Positions 1 through 11,172 of a stretch of DNA of 64,000 nucleotides are shown here, piece after piece. The stretch is from Schizochytrium sp. TIO01 (Eukaryota > Sar > Bigyra > Thraustochytrida > Thraustochytriidae): NCBI GenBank assembly GCA_004764695.1, contig SMSO01000014.1, forward strand, positions 1,625,148 through 1,689,147, in the 5' to 3' direction. The notes under the pieces are model-generated. The model searched no databases and was not told where the DNA came from. It saw only the letters and a list, made by a program, of their open reading frames with translations. Both the position numbers and the translations under genes were made by a program. Within the stretch, counting starts at the first letter, position 1. Each line of letters begins with the position of its first letter.

Positions 1-3000
1 CAAGAATTCCCCGCAGACCCTCCACAGTCGGAATTCCGGTACCATACACGGTGACCTTTTCAGCAACACGACGGAAGTTCGGAGCTCCAGCAATCTGAAC
101 TTTGCCTTGTTTCAAACGTGAGCAGCCCGGGAAATGGTCGCTCTTTGCAATTGCACCCCGGGTGAGCACTTTACCATTGCGTTGAGCAACAAAGCGCACC
201 ACGTCGCGAGACGAATCGGTAGCTCCACGATTATCCCCGGTGGGTGTGGTGGGAGGTTTTGAGGGATTCGCCAATGGAACAGCACCAGTGTCATCCGTAG
301 GTGGAGCAGACAGAACACTGTCAGAGGCAAATTGTAGCGCCTCCTCACCCTGAATTTCGTTGAAAATTGTCTTCAGCTCAGGACGGCTGTAATACCATGA
401 AGAGAATGTCTGGTCAGGTTCCTGAGTCTCCGAAACGCTAATTTCATAAGCAGCGGCGAGAACCATGGTAAAGTACCGGCGAAGGTTAATGAGACCACGC
501 TCTACAAACTCAGCAGCACGCTTTGTTGTGCGAGACTTTTCTGCGCGCATGATGCTTTCGCTGATTTTCAGCCTAATGTTTTCAACGGCACCACAGCGGT
601 CAATCACCAGATCAGCCCACTTCTTGGCTGTCTTGCCGCGGCTAAGCACACGAACTAAACTAAGTATGACACCATACTCATGCTCTGCAGAGACGGGGAC
701 CTCTGCTTCACTGTCAACGTCAGAGACAACTGGCGACTCATTTGAGGTGTAGTTCGTCAAAGGCGGGGTCTTTGTGCCATCCCGAATCATAGCGTGGCCA
801 ACAGAGGGGTTGGAGCTTGTTTCATCATGATCTTCCTCACCAGAGAGGAAGAGCGGCATGTTAGTTTCCTTGCGCGTGTGAACGCGAGACTTCAACATCG
901 GTGTGGTCTTGCCCTTCTTGTGGTCCTCTGCCATGCCGGAGTGCACATCGTTGCTACGACCGTAGTTAAGCAAGTAGCGGTAAAAGTCTTCCCCATTAGG
1001 AGCAAGTTTCTGCTCCGCTTCCAGTCGAGAGCGTTCCAACTCCATGAGAGCAACTGCCATGGCCATAGTAGAGCGACCGCGACCCATCTGACAGTGAAAC
1101 ACAAAGTGAGTACCCGGGCTGGCGCTTGAACGTAAGCGCTTAAGGAGCGCGTCAATATCAGCTGGGGACGCAGTCTCTTCCGGGGTCATGGGAACACGGG
1201 CATAGTCAACAGGAAGGCCAGCTTCGACAAGACTTTGGTACATCTCACGAGGTGTCATCACATCATCGTCGTCAGCAATAGTTTCCCAAAGAACCTTGAG
1301 CGAACGGTCGTCACGTTCAGAGTGAATCAAGATTCGCCCCCCATACTGCTCGGCTTCAGCGAGAATATCTTGCTTCAGGCGCATCTCGGCTGCCTCCAGG
1401 CGTTCCTCATCAATTGCGACAAAGGTGTTAATATTGCGAAAAGGGGCCCTTGTAGAGCGAAGCACGTATGGCTGCTTGTTGATGTAGACTAGAGGCTCCT
1501 CACGCAGATTAGTCCAGCAAATTTGTTTGGCATTTGAGGCATTCTGGATGTACATGGTGATTTCTCGAGCAGCATCGACTGTTGGGGTACAGACACCATA
1601 CACCGGTGTGCCCTCCACATGACGAAAGTTTGGTGCACCACGAATGAGCACATCAAGCTGCCCAACCTCCTGTGTTCGATCAACCAAACCACTAGAAAAG
1701 TGGTCGTTCTTGAGCAAAGTGTCAGTGTTAAGCATGGATCCGCGACGTGCAGCGAGAGCTGTTCGAACCTCGTCAGCAAGACCACCACTGAGAGCAATAT
1801 CAGCACTGGTGTCAACGGCCTCAAGCGCCTTTTCAGGGTTGTCTTCGATTGAAATAAGGACGCGATTGATTTCAGGGCGTCCAGTGAGCCAACTCTCAAA
1901 TGTCATAGGGAAGAAGCGATTAGACGAACGCCCAGTGCGTACACTGAGAGCGCTATCACCATAAAATGGTTTATCGAAGCCAGAAACGCCACCTGAGCCA
2001 GTTGAGGACGGCTCAGAGCCGAAGTTCGACATGCTTGCCGTGCGTGGGCTTGGAGGTTGAGAAGTCATCATGATACCAACCTGTTCAGCAAGGTAAGCAT
2101 CAAAGGCAATGAGCATCACGTAACGCAGCAAAGAAGTTGCAGCACGTTGCATTTTGTACATTTCAGACAATTGGTGACGCTCACGCCCAGCATTACTACG
2201 TTGGACAAAGATAGTTGCTCGAAGATCCACCAAGTGAGAAGCATCTTCACAGAAAAAGTCTACGTGGCGCTTGGCCTCCCGACCAGTATGAATGAGTCTG
2301 ATGAGGTGGAGAACAGGCTCGTACCAACCAGCAACAAGCTGGCGCGTGAGATCATCATCTCGTGAGCCTTCGCTGAAATTTTGTACGGCGCGCTCGTCCG
2401 GCATCTGCAAATCATTCTCCATAGAAGAAAGTGCTACACCGCTGAGGACGCGGACTACAGGGTGGTCTTTTTCCTTCTTCTTGTAGCCAGTGCTTCTGTG
2501 AGTAGGCGGTGGGGTTGCTATCTTGGGTTCATCCATTTCAAGCTTCGGGGTTAGTTTCTTGGAAGGGATGCGAATGACACCACGCCACATGTGGATGAGG
2601 CCAGACGCAACCATGCCTACGGTCGAGCGCCCACCGCCAGATGCACAGTTGAAGATCACAGTTGTATTTTCAGGTGAAGTGCGCATGAGAGTTTCGATCA
2701 AGTCATCAAAGAATCGTGGCGAGGGTGCTCTCTCAGGCGTTGTTGGGATACGACAGTATTGAACGCGGTAGCCTTGCATCCGGAAGGTATAGAAAATCTC
2801 CTCTGGAGTTTTGATGTCGTCAAGGTCAACAGCCTCCCAGTTCGCCTCGAGCTCGCGACGACGGTTTTCTTCGTGTAGAACGACATTGCCGCCGTAGCGT
2901 ATGGTTTCAGCGACGACATCTTCTTTGAGACGTCTCTCAAGGTTTTCAAGGCGCTTGACATCAATTCCTTGAAACTGGTCCATGTTTGAAAAGGGCCTAC

Positions 3001-3499
3001 GTGTATCGCGAAGAACTGTGCTACGACCGTTAATGTAGACAGCAGGTTCCTCACGGAGCGAGATCCACAAGACTGAGGTCAATGATGGGTTTCCAATCTG
3101 AAGAGATCCTTGGCTAGCGGAGAAGCGACCAGCACCTAACATGTTCAAAATACCACGAATACCGGGTACTGTAGGTTGGGCACAACCATAAATATGAGTT
3201 GTTTGACTTTGGCGAAGATTCCAAGTGCCACTGATGCGGATAGGGTAGAACTCACTCGCGTGGTGAGTGCCTTGAGGCACATAGTCTGTCTTGAGGATCG
3301 AGCGGTTGTCAAGAATGAGACCATCACGGTTCTGCAAGGTTTCCTGCACGTTCAACATGCGAGAATTACCCGTAAAGTTCTCATTCACATCAATCTCCGG
3401 CGAGAAGATCCGTCTCCGTGATGGGTTCACTGTATTCTTTGCTCTCTCCAATTCAGACGCAGTGATCGTGCCCGCAGCATCCTCCTTGGCAGGAGCCAT
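1..3499 (-). CDS. Paladin-like tandem phosphatase-domain protein (3' end beyond window)
   Basis: The minus-strand frame is open from an ATG at 3499 to the left edge, giving 1,166 residues with no stop or intron, so the C-terminus is missing. Each unit begins with a motif like PTVPGIRGIL, continues with a block like W.SLREEPAVYINGR.VLR, and ends in a cysteine-phosphatase P-loop. The first P-loop is FNCASGGGRSTVGM (Cys about 285) and the second is FHCQMGRGRSTMAM (Cys about 803); both keep Cys-x5-Arg. A third unit starts near the window edge (GIPTVEGLRGIL). This repeated layout is characteristic of paladin (PALD1 family), PTP/dual-specificity-like proteins linked in animals to phosphoinositide and receptor signalling. 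Animal paladin has about 860 residues, so this three-unit form is longer. Catalytic activity is inferred from the intact loops, and the substrate is unknown. Confidence 0.85.
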   Translation of the reverse strand, partial: MAPAKEDAAGTITASELERAKNTVNPSRRRIFSPEIDVNENFTGNSRMLNVQETLQNRDGLILDNRSILKTDYVPQGTHHASEFYPIRISGTWNLRQSQTTHIYGCAQPTVPGIRGILNMLGAGRFSASQGSLQIGNPSLTSVLWISLREEPAVYINGRSTVLRDTRRPFSNMDQFQGIDVKRLENLERRLKEDVVAETIRYGGNVVLHEENRRRELEANWEAVDLDDIKTPEEIFYTFRMQGYRVQYCRIPTTPERAPSPRFFDDLIETLMRTSPENTTVIFNCASGGGRSTVGMVASGLIHMWRGVIRIPSKKLTPKLEMDEPKIATPPPTHRSTGYKKKEKDHPVVRVLSGVALSSMENDLQMPDERAVQNFSEGSRDDDLTRQLVAGWYEPVLHLIRLIHTGREAKRHVDFFCEDASHLVDLRATIFVQRSNAGRERHQLSEMYKMQRAATSLLRYVMLIAFDAYLAEQVGIMMTSQPPSPRTASMSNFGSEPSSTGSGGVSGFDKPFYGDSALSVRTGRSSNRFFPMTFESWLTGRPEINRVLISIEDNPEKALEAVDTSADIALSGGLADEVRTALAARRGSMLNTDTLLKNDHFSSGLVDRTQEVGQLDVLIRGAPNFRHVEGTPVYGVCTPTVDAAREITMYIQNASNAKQICWTNLREEPLVYINKQPYVLRSTRAPFRNINTFVAIDEERLEAAEMRLKQDILAEAEQYGGRILIHSERDDRSLKVLWETIADDDDVMTPREMYQSLVEAGLPVDYARVPMTPEETASPADIDALLKRLRSSASPGTHFVFHCQMGRGRSTMAMAVALMELERSRLEAEQKLAPNGEDFYRYLLNYGRSNDVHSGMAEDHKKGKTTPMLKSRVHTRKETNMPLFLSGEEDHDETSSNPSVGHAMIRDGTKTPPLTNYTSNESPVVSDVDSEAEVPVSAEHEYGVILSLVRVLSRGKTAKKWADLVIDRCGAVENIRLKISESIMRAEKSRTTKRAAEFVERGLINLRRYFTMVLAAAYEISVSETQEPDQTFSSWYYSRPELKTIFNEIQGEEALQFASDSVLSAPPTDDTGAVPLANPSKPPTTPTGDNRGATDSSRDVVRFVAQRNGKVLTRGAIAKSDHFPGCSRLKQGKVQIAGAPNFRRVAEKVTVYGTGIPTVEGLRGIL

Positions 3500-4639
3500 A
3501 TTTTCTTTAACACTGTACGACTCTTGAATTATCGCGTGAGCCTCGAATACGTACACTCTAGAATCAAATGAAACCAATAACTTAAATTGCGAAGTCTTTA
3601 CTAGCCAGGTATGCCAGGTATTTACCAGTAGAGCTAGCTATGCTTCGCGCAGGCCACTTGTCTATTATCTAGCGCGACTTCCGAGTCAAGGGCTTGTATG
3701 CACAGGTCCTCACTGGCAAGGTCGCAAGGAGGTGGTGGTCCAAAGATATGTATTTGGCTCTTCCACGCTCTCTACTGGTCAAGATAAGATGGCCCGATTT
3801 CTGCGATGAGCCCTCTTCTAGAGAAGAGAGAGTCTTTGGGTCGCAACCAACTGCTAGGTCTGGTCAACGCAGTAGAGATCTTCCCTTGAAGCTGTCTTTG
3901 CCACGAGCGCAGGTGCGAAGCGAGAATCCCACTCGGCTTCGCGAAATGCCGCTAACAAGAGACTTCTCTCAACGAGGTGAAAAGCGATTGATTGAGCAAA
4001 CCTGCAAAAGGAGGAGGAGGCCACGAACGATCAGAAAGTAGCAGACCAGCTAGACAGTCCCCAACGGAGGGTCTGGCCAGTGGTCAAGTCGTTCGGGTCG
4101 GTTGTGAGCGTCGAGCGGAGTCCTGCGCAGCGCCAGGGCTCTGAGTATTCTTTCTTTCGAGGTTTGCTTCGTTGACTTTTTCTGTGTTTCGTTTCCGAGT
4201 CCTTCTTTCTTCAACTTTTTTTCTCTTTCTTTTTGTTAGCAAACAAACAGCAAATTATTCTTTTACATAGGCCTATACGCCTATCTAGTATCTATCTATC
4301 AGTCTATCGATCAATCTATTTATTTTAATCGATTTTAATAATCTTTTTTATCTTTTCTAAAATAACAAAAAGAGTATTGCGTAAGGGATGCAATGGTCAT
4401 GTTCGTATGCAGGTCCAAACCCAATCAACTGTCCCGGGAGCCAAGATAGCAGTCTAAGCCCCACCCCCGACCTCCTTGCCGCGTCCTGAGATCATCTCTT
4501 TCCACGCTCGCGTAGCGTATTCCTGCAGCCACGCCATTCTTTCCATTCTTCGTTTCCCTCTTCATCTTTAACCGCCTTCGCAAACACATTTTCCTTTTTT
4601 CCCTCTCTTTTGTTTAAAACCAAATACCATTCCTAAAGT

Positions 4640-4740
4640 ACAGTAAAGCAAACTAAGCTAAAGCAAACTAAGCTAAAGCAAACTAAGCTAAAGCAAACTA
4701 AACTAAAGCAAACTAAACTAAACTAAACTAAACTAAAATA
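4640..4740. repeat. 15-bp minisatellite grading into ACTAA pentamers
   Basis: About five copies of a 15-bp unit (AGCAAACTAAGCTAA and near variants) run into about six ACTAA pentamers. The unit is itself built from related pentamers, so the array probably grew by slippage. Confidence 0.85.
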
Positions 4741-4881
4741 AAGTAAAACAGGAAGTTCGCAAGAAACCAGAAAACTAAACCCCTACTCCCTGCTTATGTA
4801 GTTCTACCCAAGATCACAATTCTTTCAATAGGGTGATTGATGTACATAGATGTACTAATTTGTTTTATCTTTCAAATGCAG

Positions 4882-4909
4882 AAACATACATACATACATA
4901 CATACATAG
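4882..4909. repeat. (ACAT)n microsatellite
   Basis: About seven consecutive ACAT units in AT-rich intergenic DNA. Confidence 0.85.
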
Positions 4910-5248
4910 ATCCATAACAATATTCCATGTCAGAAGGAGCATTGAGAGAGGTGTGCCTCCTATGGTAAACCCTTAGGACTACCTAAGGTGGGCTTCTCGA
5001 TTCATGTGCGCTCAATTGATGGAATGGATGATCGATCGAAGGTCGCTCGCTTCCTTCCCGGTGGGCTGGCACTGGCTGGAGACCTGCGCGAAAGGCCTCG
5101 GCGCAGCACAAGGCCTCCCGTGGATCTTCGCGAGGCGTGTATGCGTGCGTGCGTGTGGCCTCTGGCGGCTTGGGCGGCTGCCGCTACGGCTGCCGCTACG
5201 GCTGAAAGCGTCTTTGGCGCGAAGGATCGCAAGAATTGGTGAACTTCT

Positions 5249-5252
5249 TTTT

Positions 5253-5284
<32 letters not shown>

Positions 5285-5285
5285 T
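5249..5285. repeat. (CTTT)n microsatellite
   Basis: About nine CTTT units. A similar shorter array is at about 6087-6112, and reverse-sense GAAA units are at about 5470-5488. Confidence 0.85.
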
Positions 5286-5968
5286 GAATTTGTTTCGGTA
5301 AGTGAATTAAATGCTTTGTTTCAATTAAAATTAAAGTTAAACATTCGTGATCCTCTGTTCTTCAAGTTCGAAGGTTCTCTTGCTAAACTCTTACTGTTGT
5401 CGGTAGTCAGATGCCTATCCGGCTAACTGCTCTGCTCTTTTTCAAGCGTACATATTATTTTCCTGTTCGAAAGAAAGAAAGAAAGAAAGGAGAGTTCAAA
5501 ATTCTCCTCTTTCCTTCCTCACAGTGATTTCGACGGTGTGTTCTGAGTGAGAGAGTGAAAACGTAAGTGAGTGAGAAGGAATATATGTGTATGTATATGT
5601 GTCTATATATGTAGCATGTGGTATATAGTATGTGCTCCAAAGGGGGAGGAAGCCGCTCAGTCTCCTCTTCTTCTTCCGCTCTCTCTGTTCTTTGCTTTCT
5701 TCAGGATATCGATGCATCCATCAGAGTATTTGAAGTCTCTCTTCTCCATTGTATTTTGATGAAAATAGAGTATAAACGATATTTATAAATGTAAATATTA
5801 TTATTGCTGTTGTTATTATAGCTTTTAAGAAAGGCTGAAAGTTTGTCTCCTCCTTCTTCTTCTTCATCTTGGTCTTGTTCACCGTCTCGTCGCGTATCTT
5901 TGCGACGAGATGCGCAGCTTTTCGCGAAACTCGGCAAAGCTCGAAAAGGCCTTCGTGCAAGTAAGTCC

Positions 5969-6019
5969 GGCTTGGCTTGGCTTGGCTTGGCTTGGCTTGG
6001 CTTGGCTTGGCTTGGCTTG
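5969..6019. repeat. (GGCTT)n pentanucleotide array
   Basis: About ten nearly perfect GGCTT units just after position 5968. They lie inside a short open frame, but the repeated Leu-Ala-Trp-type translation is a by-product of the repeat. Confidence 0.9.
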
Positions 6020-8015
6020 AATGAAAGTTCGCCGATCTCTTTCCTTTTCGCTGTGCTTTATTGGTTTGTCAAAGTTCTTTCAAAGTTCTTTCTTTCTTTC
6101 TTTCTTTCTTTTCCACGATGGCTGAAAATCGCTTTCGGTACAATGAATCGCAGAGGGGGGCACAGACCGAGAGCGCTCGTTTCGACGACAAGACAATTGA
6201 TTGATTGAATAATTAATTACTCATCATCAGTCAAAGCCGCATCGTGACCATGTCCGGAGCGAGATCTTGTGTTTGAGACGTGGCTATAGTCCGGCTTAAA
6301 TACGCGTGGCCGAATTCCAAGAAGCACCGATCGAAGACACGCTGGTCTGGCTAGATACACCGTCTTGACGGGTTACGATGGCCACTGTCAAAGCAGTTTG
6401 CTTGGTGAAAGCGGAGGTACACACCTGCTCGACTTGCGCAAGCAAGCAATTAAACTTTGGGTTGTGGCATGGCTGAGGGCGTTGACGTGTAGGTACGGTG
6501 ATTGTGCTTCGTTCGACGAGTTAACATGTCGTCGTGAGCAGAATAACTATCAGTCATCAGGACTCACCAGTTACAAGCGCCTCGATTCTGCAACCTGCAA
6601 TTACTCTTGGACCAAGCAATGCACTGCTCGTCCTCTTGATTTCCCAAAGAATTACAAGTGCTGTGTCAACAGAAGAAATTCATTCAATATCGGCCTCAAG
6701 TCCTTCTTCAATTCCAGAGACCCGGATTGAGCTTCAAGTTAGTTTGAAGCAGCTCAACACCAACTCGTCCATGCAAATTCAACTTCGCTATTCTGCCTTC
6801 GTAGCTCAGTTCCGCTCGTCTTCAAATCGGCTCTTGCTTTGAGTTTGACTTTTGTGTAGATGTAATTCGCATACTGATGATTCTGTTCATTTCTCTTTTT
6901 ATAACTCACTAGAATGGATGAATGAGTGAATAAACGAATTCTAGTCGAGACTATTGACTACAATGCTGGCCGGAGGCTGTTTGGCTCCCTCGTGCACTAC
7001 TAATGCAGGCCTTTTGTCGATCTTGGCTCCTGCTCTGGTCTACGCTGCTGCCCAGGCCCGCCTTTCTGCACTCAGGCCCAGGCTCTTCGTCGCTTCTCCA
7101 CTGTTGAACTTTGGTCTACGATGTCATGATGTCGTGTACGTCGAGCCCACAAAGTCTTCCGCAATAGCCAGAGAAACTTGCGAGTTGTGGTTCTTTGGGA
7201 GGCGGCCGTCTGACTGGTGCTGCAGCAGAGGTGATCCCAACCACCGCGCAACAGGACAAGTCTTGCCCAGAAACCTTTGCCTCACCTGATTAGCGCGACC
7301 AAGCAGCGAAGACTCAACTTGGTTGAGTGTATTTCATTCCATTTCATTTCATTACCATTTCAATATCACTTTTTTTTTTAAAATTTAATCTTTTTTCTTT
7401 TTTTATTCATCTTTTTTTCTTTTTTCCTTGTTTCTATGTAATGAATAATCTTTGTCACAGAAGAACAATCATCTTGAAATTACAACCTAAAGATGCGCCG
7501 CACCTCGAAGAGCTGGCGAGGCGCGTGGCATCCCGGGTTCTTTGCCCACAAAACCCGCGCTGATTCGGCCCTCCTGCACCATAGCTGGCAGCAACATCGC
7601 CAGCGGTTCTATGCCTTTCGGTGGACGCATTGCATATCCAAGGCACACAGCGCTCGGCCAAGTTAGCAAGTGACACGTGCTGCAGCAATTCTGCAAAGGT
7701 GTGTACCTATCCTGATCCTGTGATGATATTTTCTTCGCGCATCATAGTCAGAGTTGGTATTGATGAGAACTAGCACTGTGACATAAATGCGTGTTGCATG
7801 GATGTGGGCTCGAGCTACGCGAGATAGCGAGCACTCACTGCACCTACAACTTTGGGTCAACCCTGGTGCTCCAACTTCTTCTTGCCACTCAATAAAACGT
7901 GATCAAAATGCGACAAACATGAGGGCAACTCGACCGCAGATGTCTCCGTTCTTTGATTCCGCTGTGCATCTTCTCAGGATGAAGGAGTTAAACTTGATCA
8001 TCAATCAAACAGTCA

Positions 8016-8018
8016 ATT

Positions 8019-8058
<40 letters not shown>
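8016..8058. repeat. (AATC)n microsatellite
   Basis: About ten AATC units. Shorter AATC runs recur at about 16263-16290 and 16536-16548. Confidence 0.9.
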
Positions 8059-8059
<1 letters not shown>

Positions 8060-9438
8060 ATTCCAACACTCTGGCAGTCCCTAGCTGCAAGCATATCCTT
8101 CTTTGAGAACTCTGGATGCACCTTGCGCCAATCGCAGAGCATCTTGACTAGGACTTCATCCTTTGAGCTGCCAGCGGAACTCTGCTCCACCACGATCACA
8201 TCATAAGGCATCAACTATTTATTTATTCTTCGTAAACTGCAGTCTTCGCAATGAGAAATCAGGGCACTTTGCACGAGGTACAGGTGTCATGCGTCCCGTC
8301 CCTGCGAGGCAGCTGAATCTACACAACACTAATATTTTTACTATGAGAACGTTAGGAGGGTGGAAAGAGGCAGCAGCGAAACTCACAGAAAAAGGGGGGA
8401 AAAAGCAGCGAAAAGAAAGAGCCGCCTCCAGAGGGGACAAGAGTAACCTTTCCTGGGACTCGCAAGAAGGAGGATCTTCCGCCCTAATTTCCGCCCTAGA
8501 GAGAGCAGGGGGGTAGAGAGCAAGTTTTAAAAGGGTCTAATTCAGAGGAAAGAGGCCCAAAAAGCGCTCATTTGTCCGGTGAGGAAGGCAGCATTGGTTC
8601 AAGGTGATAATTGTGAGCGTGAGAAATATGTATGCGTGGAGAGAGGCCTGCGTGGGTGAAATTAAGAAAGGTGAACTGAGCAACTGATCCCTGGGTAACA
8701 TTGTTGGGCGCTTGATGAATAAGAGGAGGTTTTGTTCGATACATGGTGCAGAGAGGAGAGGACAGCCAGAGGAGACAACGTGATTCGCGGTTTTGAGAAG
8801 GCTCTGGCGGTGACGAGCTTGTGGACGGTTTTTGCGGAAGGAAAGGTTGAAGCGCTTTTTCTTTTTATCTCCATGAACGCTGACATTAATGGAGGAAATC
8901 AAGTTATCGGTTTGGGTGGGGCATAGTGAATCGTGAGTAGGGTAGAAAAAATTGCTGATCGATCGATCGATCTGTGATCGCTTGATCTATGGTCGCTTTT
9001 TGCAATTTTAGGTTTTGCCTATCCCCCAAAGGATGAATCGAGTGGAATCTTGGATATATATAACCTTTTGTTTAGAAGCCATGGATTTGGAAATTTTGTA
9101 TAAAACATGTGTACCTTTTAATATGAGGGGTGTGTGTTATAGCGCACAAGTTCGCTTCTGAGAACGAAGCTATCGGGGTATCAGTAAACGTGATGAAGGT
9201 ACTGGCAAGGCACATGCACCAGCCTTAGGCTATATACCAAGGCGCGTCTACGCAAGGGAAGAGGCCACTTCACTTCGCAGGAAATTAAAAAACAAGAGCG
9301 CTGCTCAGTACTAGCTTGGACTCTACAATCATTCATTCTTTGCTGACCGAATATATATATATATATTAGGGCGCGAGAGATTGCCTTGGTCGACTCGTTT
9401 GAGAAAGGCTTTCGCGCGGCCAACCCCTTGAAACAAAT

Positions 9439-10968
9439 ATGCGAGGTAGCTCGTCAAGTCGTAAACTGCTGCGTCAACAAGAACATGAAGAAGCACTTGA
9501 AAGCGTCCGAAGTTTAAACGAATGGCGCGCCAGCTCTCAGCCTTCATTACAAACGACTCCGCCTCCAACAGATCGACTGTACCTTGATCTTGACTCTCGT
9601 GGTGTCGGTCATGGCAAAAGCGCGGAACAGAAGCAAGCATTTCTTGAACAACGCGCGGCCCGTGAGGCAAAGCGCCATCAAGTCATAGTGTCTGATATCA
9701 AACGAAGTGAAGAAATCCAAGGCGAGGAGAGAAAAAGGCTAGAAGCTCAGCTCAAAGTTCTTGAACGACTTTCCCCAAGATGCAAAGGTGTCAATGACAC
9801 TGCCTCTAAAATGTTGTCTATGTTTCGAAAGTGTTTGCCTGACGAGTTCGGTTTTGTCAGCAAGCAAAACTTTGTCCGTGAACTTCGCCAAAGCTACGGC
9901 CTCAGTCGCTTTGAAGCGAACGAACTATTTGATATTGCTTCACAAAAAGAAAATGAGATCACCTACAAACAATTTCGCGAAGCTTTTTCAAGAATTGATA
10001 AAAGTACAACATTTATTCCCGAGAGTTACCGACCTATCCTAAAACGAGACGCCATGCCAGCCTACGAAAGACCCATAAGTGCAAAGCCAGTTCACGGAAA
10101 GAGTTTTCAGAACATGACGCCAGCAGAACGCGAGGATCATCGCCAGCGAAACCGCATTATTAATGCTTTAGAACAATCTCCCAATAAAATTCAAGCACGA
10201 TTCAAGAAATCTGAAGAAGAGTCTGGTGGTGCAAATATTCGAATTAGAACGAAGCTTACGTATCCTGAGGTTGCTGAGGTCCTTCATGACTTCGGGATTG
10301 AAGTAACACCGCGCCATTTGGCAGCATTATATCGTGAGAATGACAGCGAGAATGGGCTAACTTTCTCACAATTACATCGCAGAACTGCAGACTACTTTGC
10401 TAAATTCGACAATGGAGGCGAGGAAATTGAAGGTGAGCATCGCAATATGGAACTAAAAGGCCAATACTTAGGCTGTCGAAAAATGATAACAGGCGGAGAT
10501 AAAACACATCGTAACAATGATGAAGATATCTCCAGAATTAAGGAGATCCACAACAGTGCAAGGGGCCTAGGAGTAGAGGCACACAATAACCAGACATCTT
10601 CTCCTGATAATAATGGACAGCAACACCAGGAACAGCCTGCACGCCGTCGCCGCCGCAGAAGACATCGTCGACGGCACACACATAGGTTGCCTACTGTTTC
10701 TGAGTCACTCAATCAAATTCCAAACCCATCAAGAAATGAAGACAACCTATGGAAGGCGCATTGGACAGACAAAACAATACCCAAGACTGATCGAACACCA
10801 GGCATTCGGATTACTGAGACAGGTCGCCGTATGATGCGGGGAAACGGGGATTTTTTACGTTGGGAGACCGACCCACTCGAACCGCACCCTTTGGAGACAG
10901 GTAGAGACTCGGAACTCGACACAGGTCGATCATCCTATTCCTCAGCTTCATATTACTCATATTACTAA
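9439..10968 (+). CDS. EF-hand-like protein with Arg-rich C-terminal region
   Basis: Single-exon frame of 509 residues from an ATG in an A-rich context. Residues 60-110 are charged and probably helical (coiled-coil-like). Residues about 122-186 look like a degenerate EF-hand pair: helix, loop containing DEFGFVSKQNF, helix, then a second loop around ENEITYKQF. A second similar pair may lie at about 235-320 (KLTYPEVAEVLHDFGIEV and ENDSENGLTFSQL). The loops lack the full set of calcium-binding acids, so calcium binding is doubtful. Residues 402-416 form an Arg/His-rich tract that could act as a nuclear or nucleic-acid-binding signal, and the C-terminus is Ser/Tyr-rich. The TAA stop overlaps an AATAAA hexamer at 10967-10972. 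The gene converges on the Swi3/TIPIN-like gene. I do not recognise the specific family; an axonemal EF-hand protein is one possibility. Confidence 0.75.
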   Translation: MRGSSSSRKLLRQQEHEEALESVRSLNEWRASSQPSLQTTPPPTDRLYLDLDSRGVGHGKSAEQKQAFLEQRAAREAKRHQVIVSDIKRSEEIQGEERKRLEAQLKVLERLSPRCKGVNDTASKMLSMFRKCLPDEFGFVSKQNFVRELRQSYGLSRFEANELFDIASQKENEITYKQFREAFSRIDKSTTFIPESYRPILKRDAMPAYERPISAKPVHGKSFQNMTPAEREDHRQRNRIINALEQSPNKIQARFKKSEEESGGANIRIRTKLTYPEVAEVLHDFGIEVTPRHLAALYRENDSENGLTFSQLHRRTADYFAKFDNGGEEIEGEHRNMELKGQYLGCRKMITGGDKTHRNNDEDISRIKEIHNSARGLGVEAHNNQTSSPDNNGQQHQEQPARRRRRRRHRRRHTHRLPTVSESLNQIPNPSRNEDNLWKAHWTDKTIPKTDRTPGIRITETGRRMMRGNGDFLRWETDPLEPHPLETGRDSELDTGRSSYSSASYYSYY

Positions 10969-11172
10969 TAAAATTGAATCACATTTATTTTGCTTTTAAG
11001 ATTTTTTGCTGTGGCGTTTTAAAGGGCCATGATTTTGATACAGATGATGTGTTTGGAAGTGCGGGTTGAAACAAGTGTGATTCCAGTACGCTAGTTTGGA
11101 CTTGCACAGTTTTCTAGAGAAGCACTGAGTAGAGAAAAATACAAGAAATTACGAATTCACATATTTTCTCAT

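Larger units (their letters stand above)
3500..9438. other. 5.9-kb divergent intergenic region, no convincing gene
   Basis: This gap separates the divergent starts of the paladin-like gene and the EF-hand-like gene, so both promoters should lie here. Only short overlapping frames on both strands occur, and none matches a family I recognise. It holds several microsatellites (listed separately), pyrimidine-rich tracts around 4140-4260 and 7320-7440, and GC-richer patches near 5000-5240 and 7490-7690. Non-coding RNA or a multi-exon gene cannot be excluded by eye. Confidence 0.6.

Noticed and set aside
492-3421. Numerous plus-strand frames of 60-136 codons
   Set aside because: They are antisense shadows of the continuous paladin-like frame on the minus strand.
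6365-7289. Two 110-120-codon plus-strand frames in the divergent gap
   Set aside because: They overlap in different frames, are Ser/Cys-rich with no recognisable motif, and lack any supporting context.
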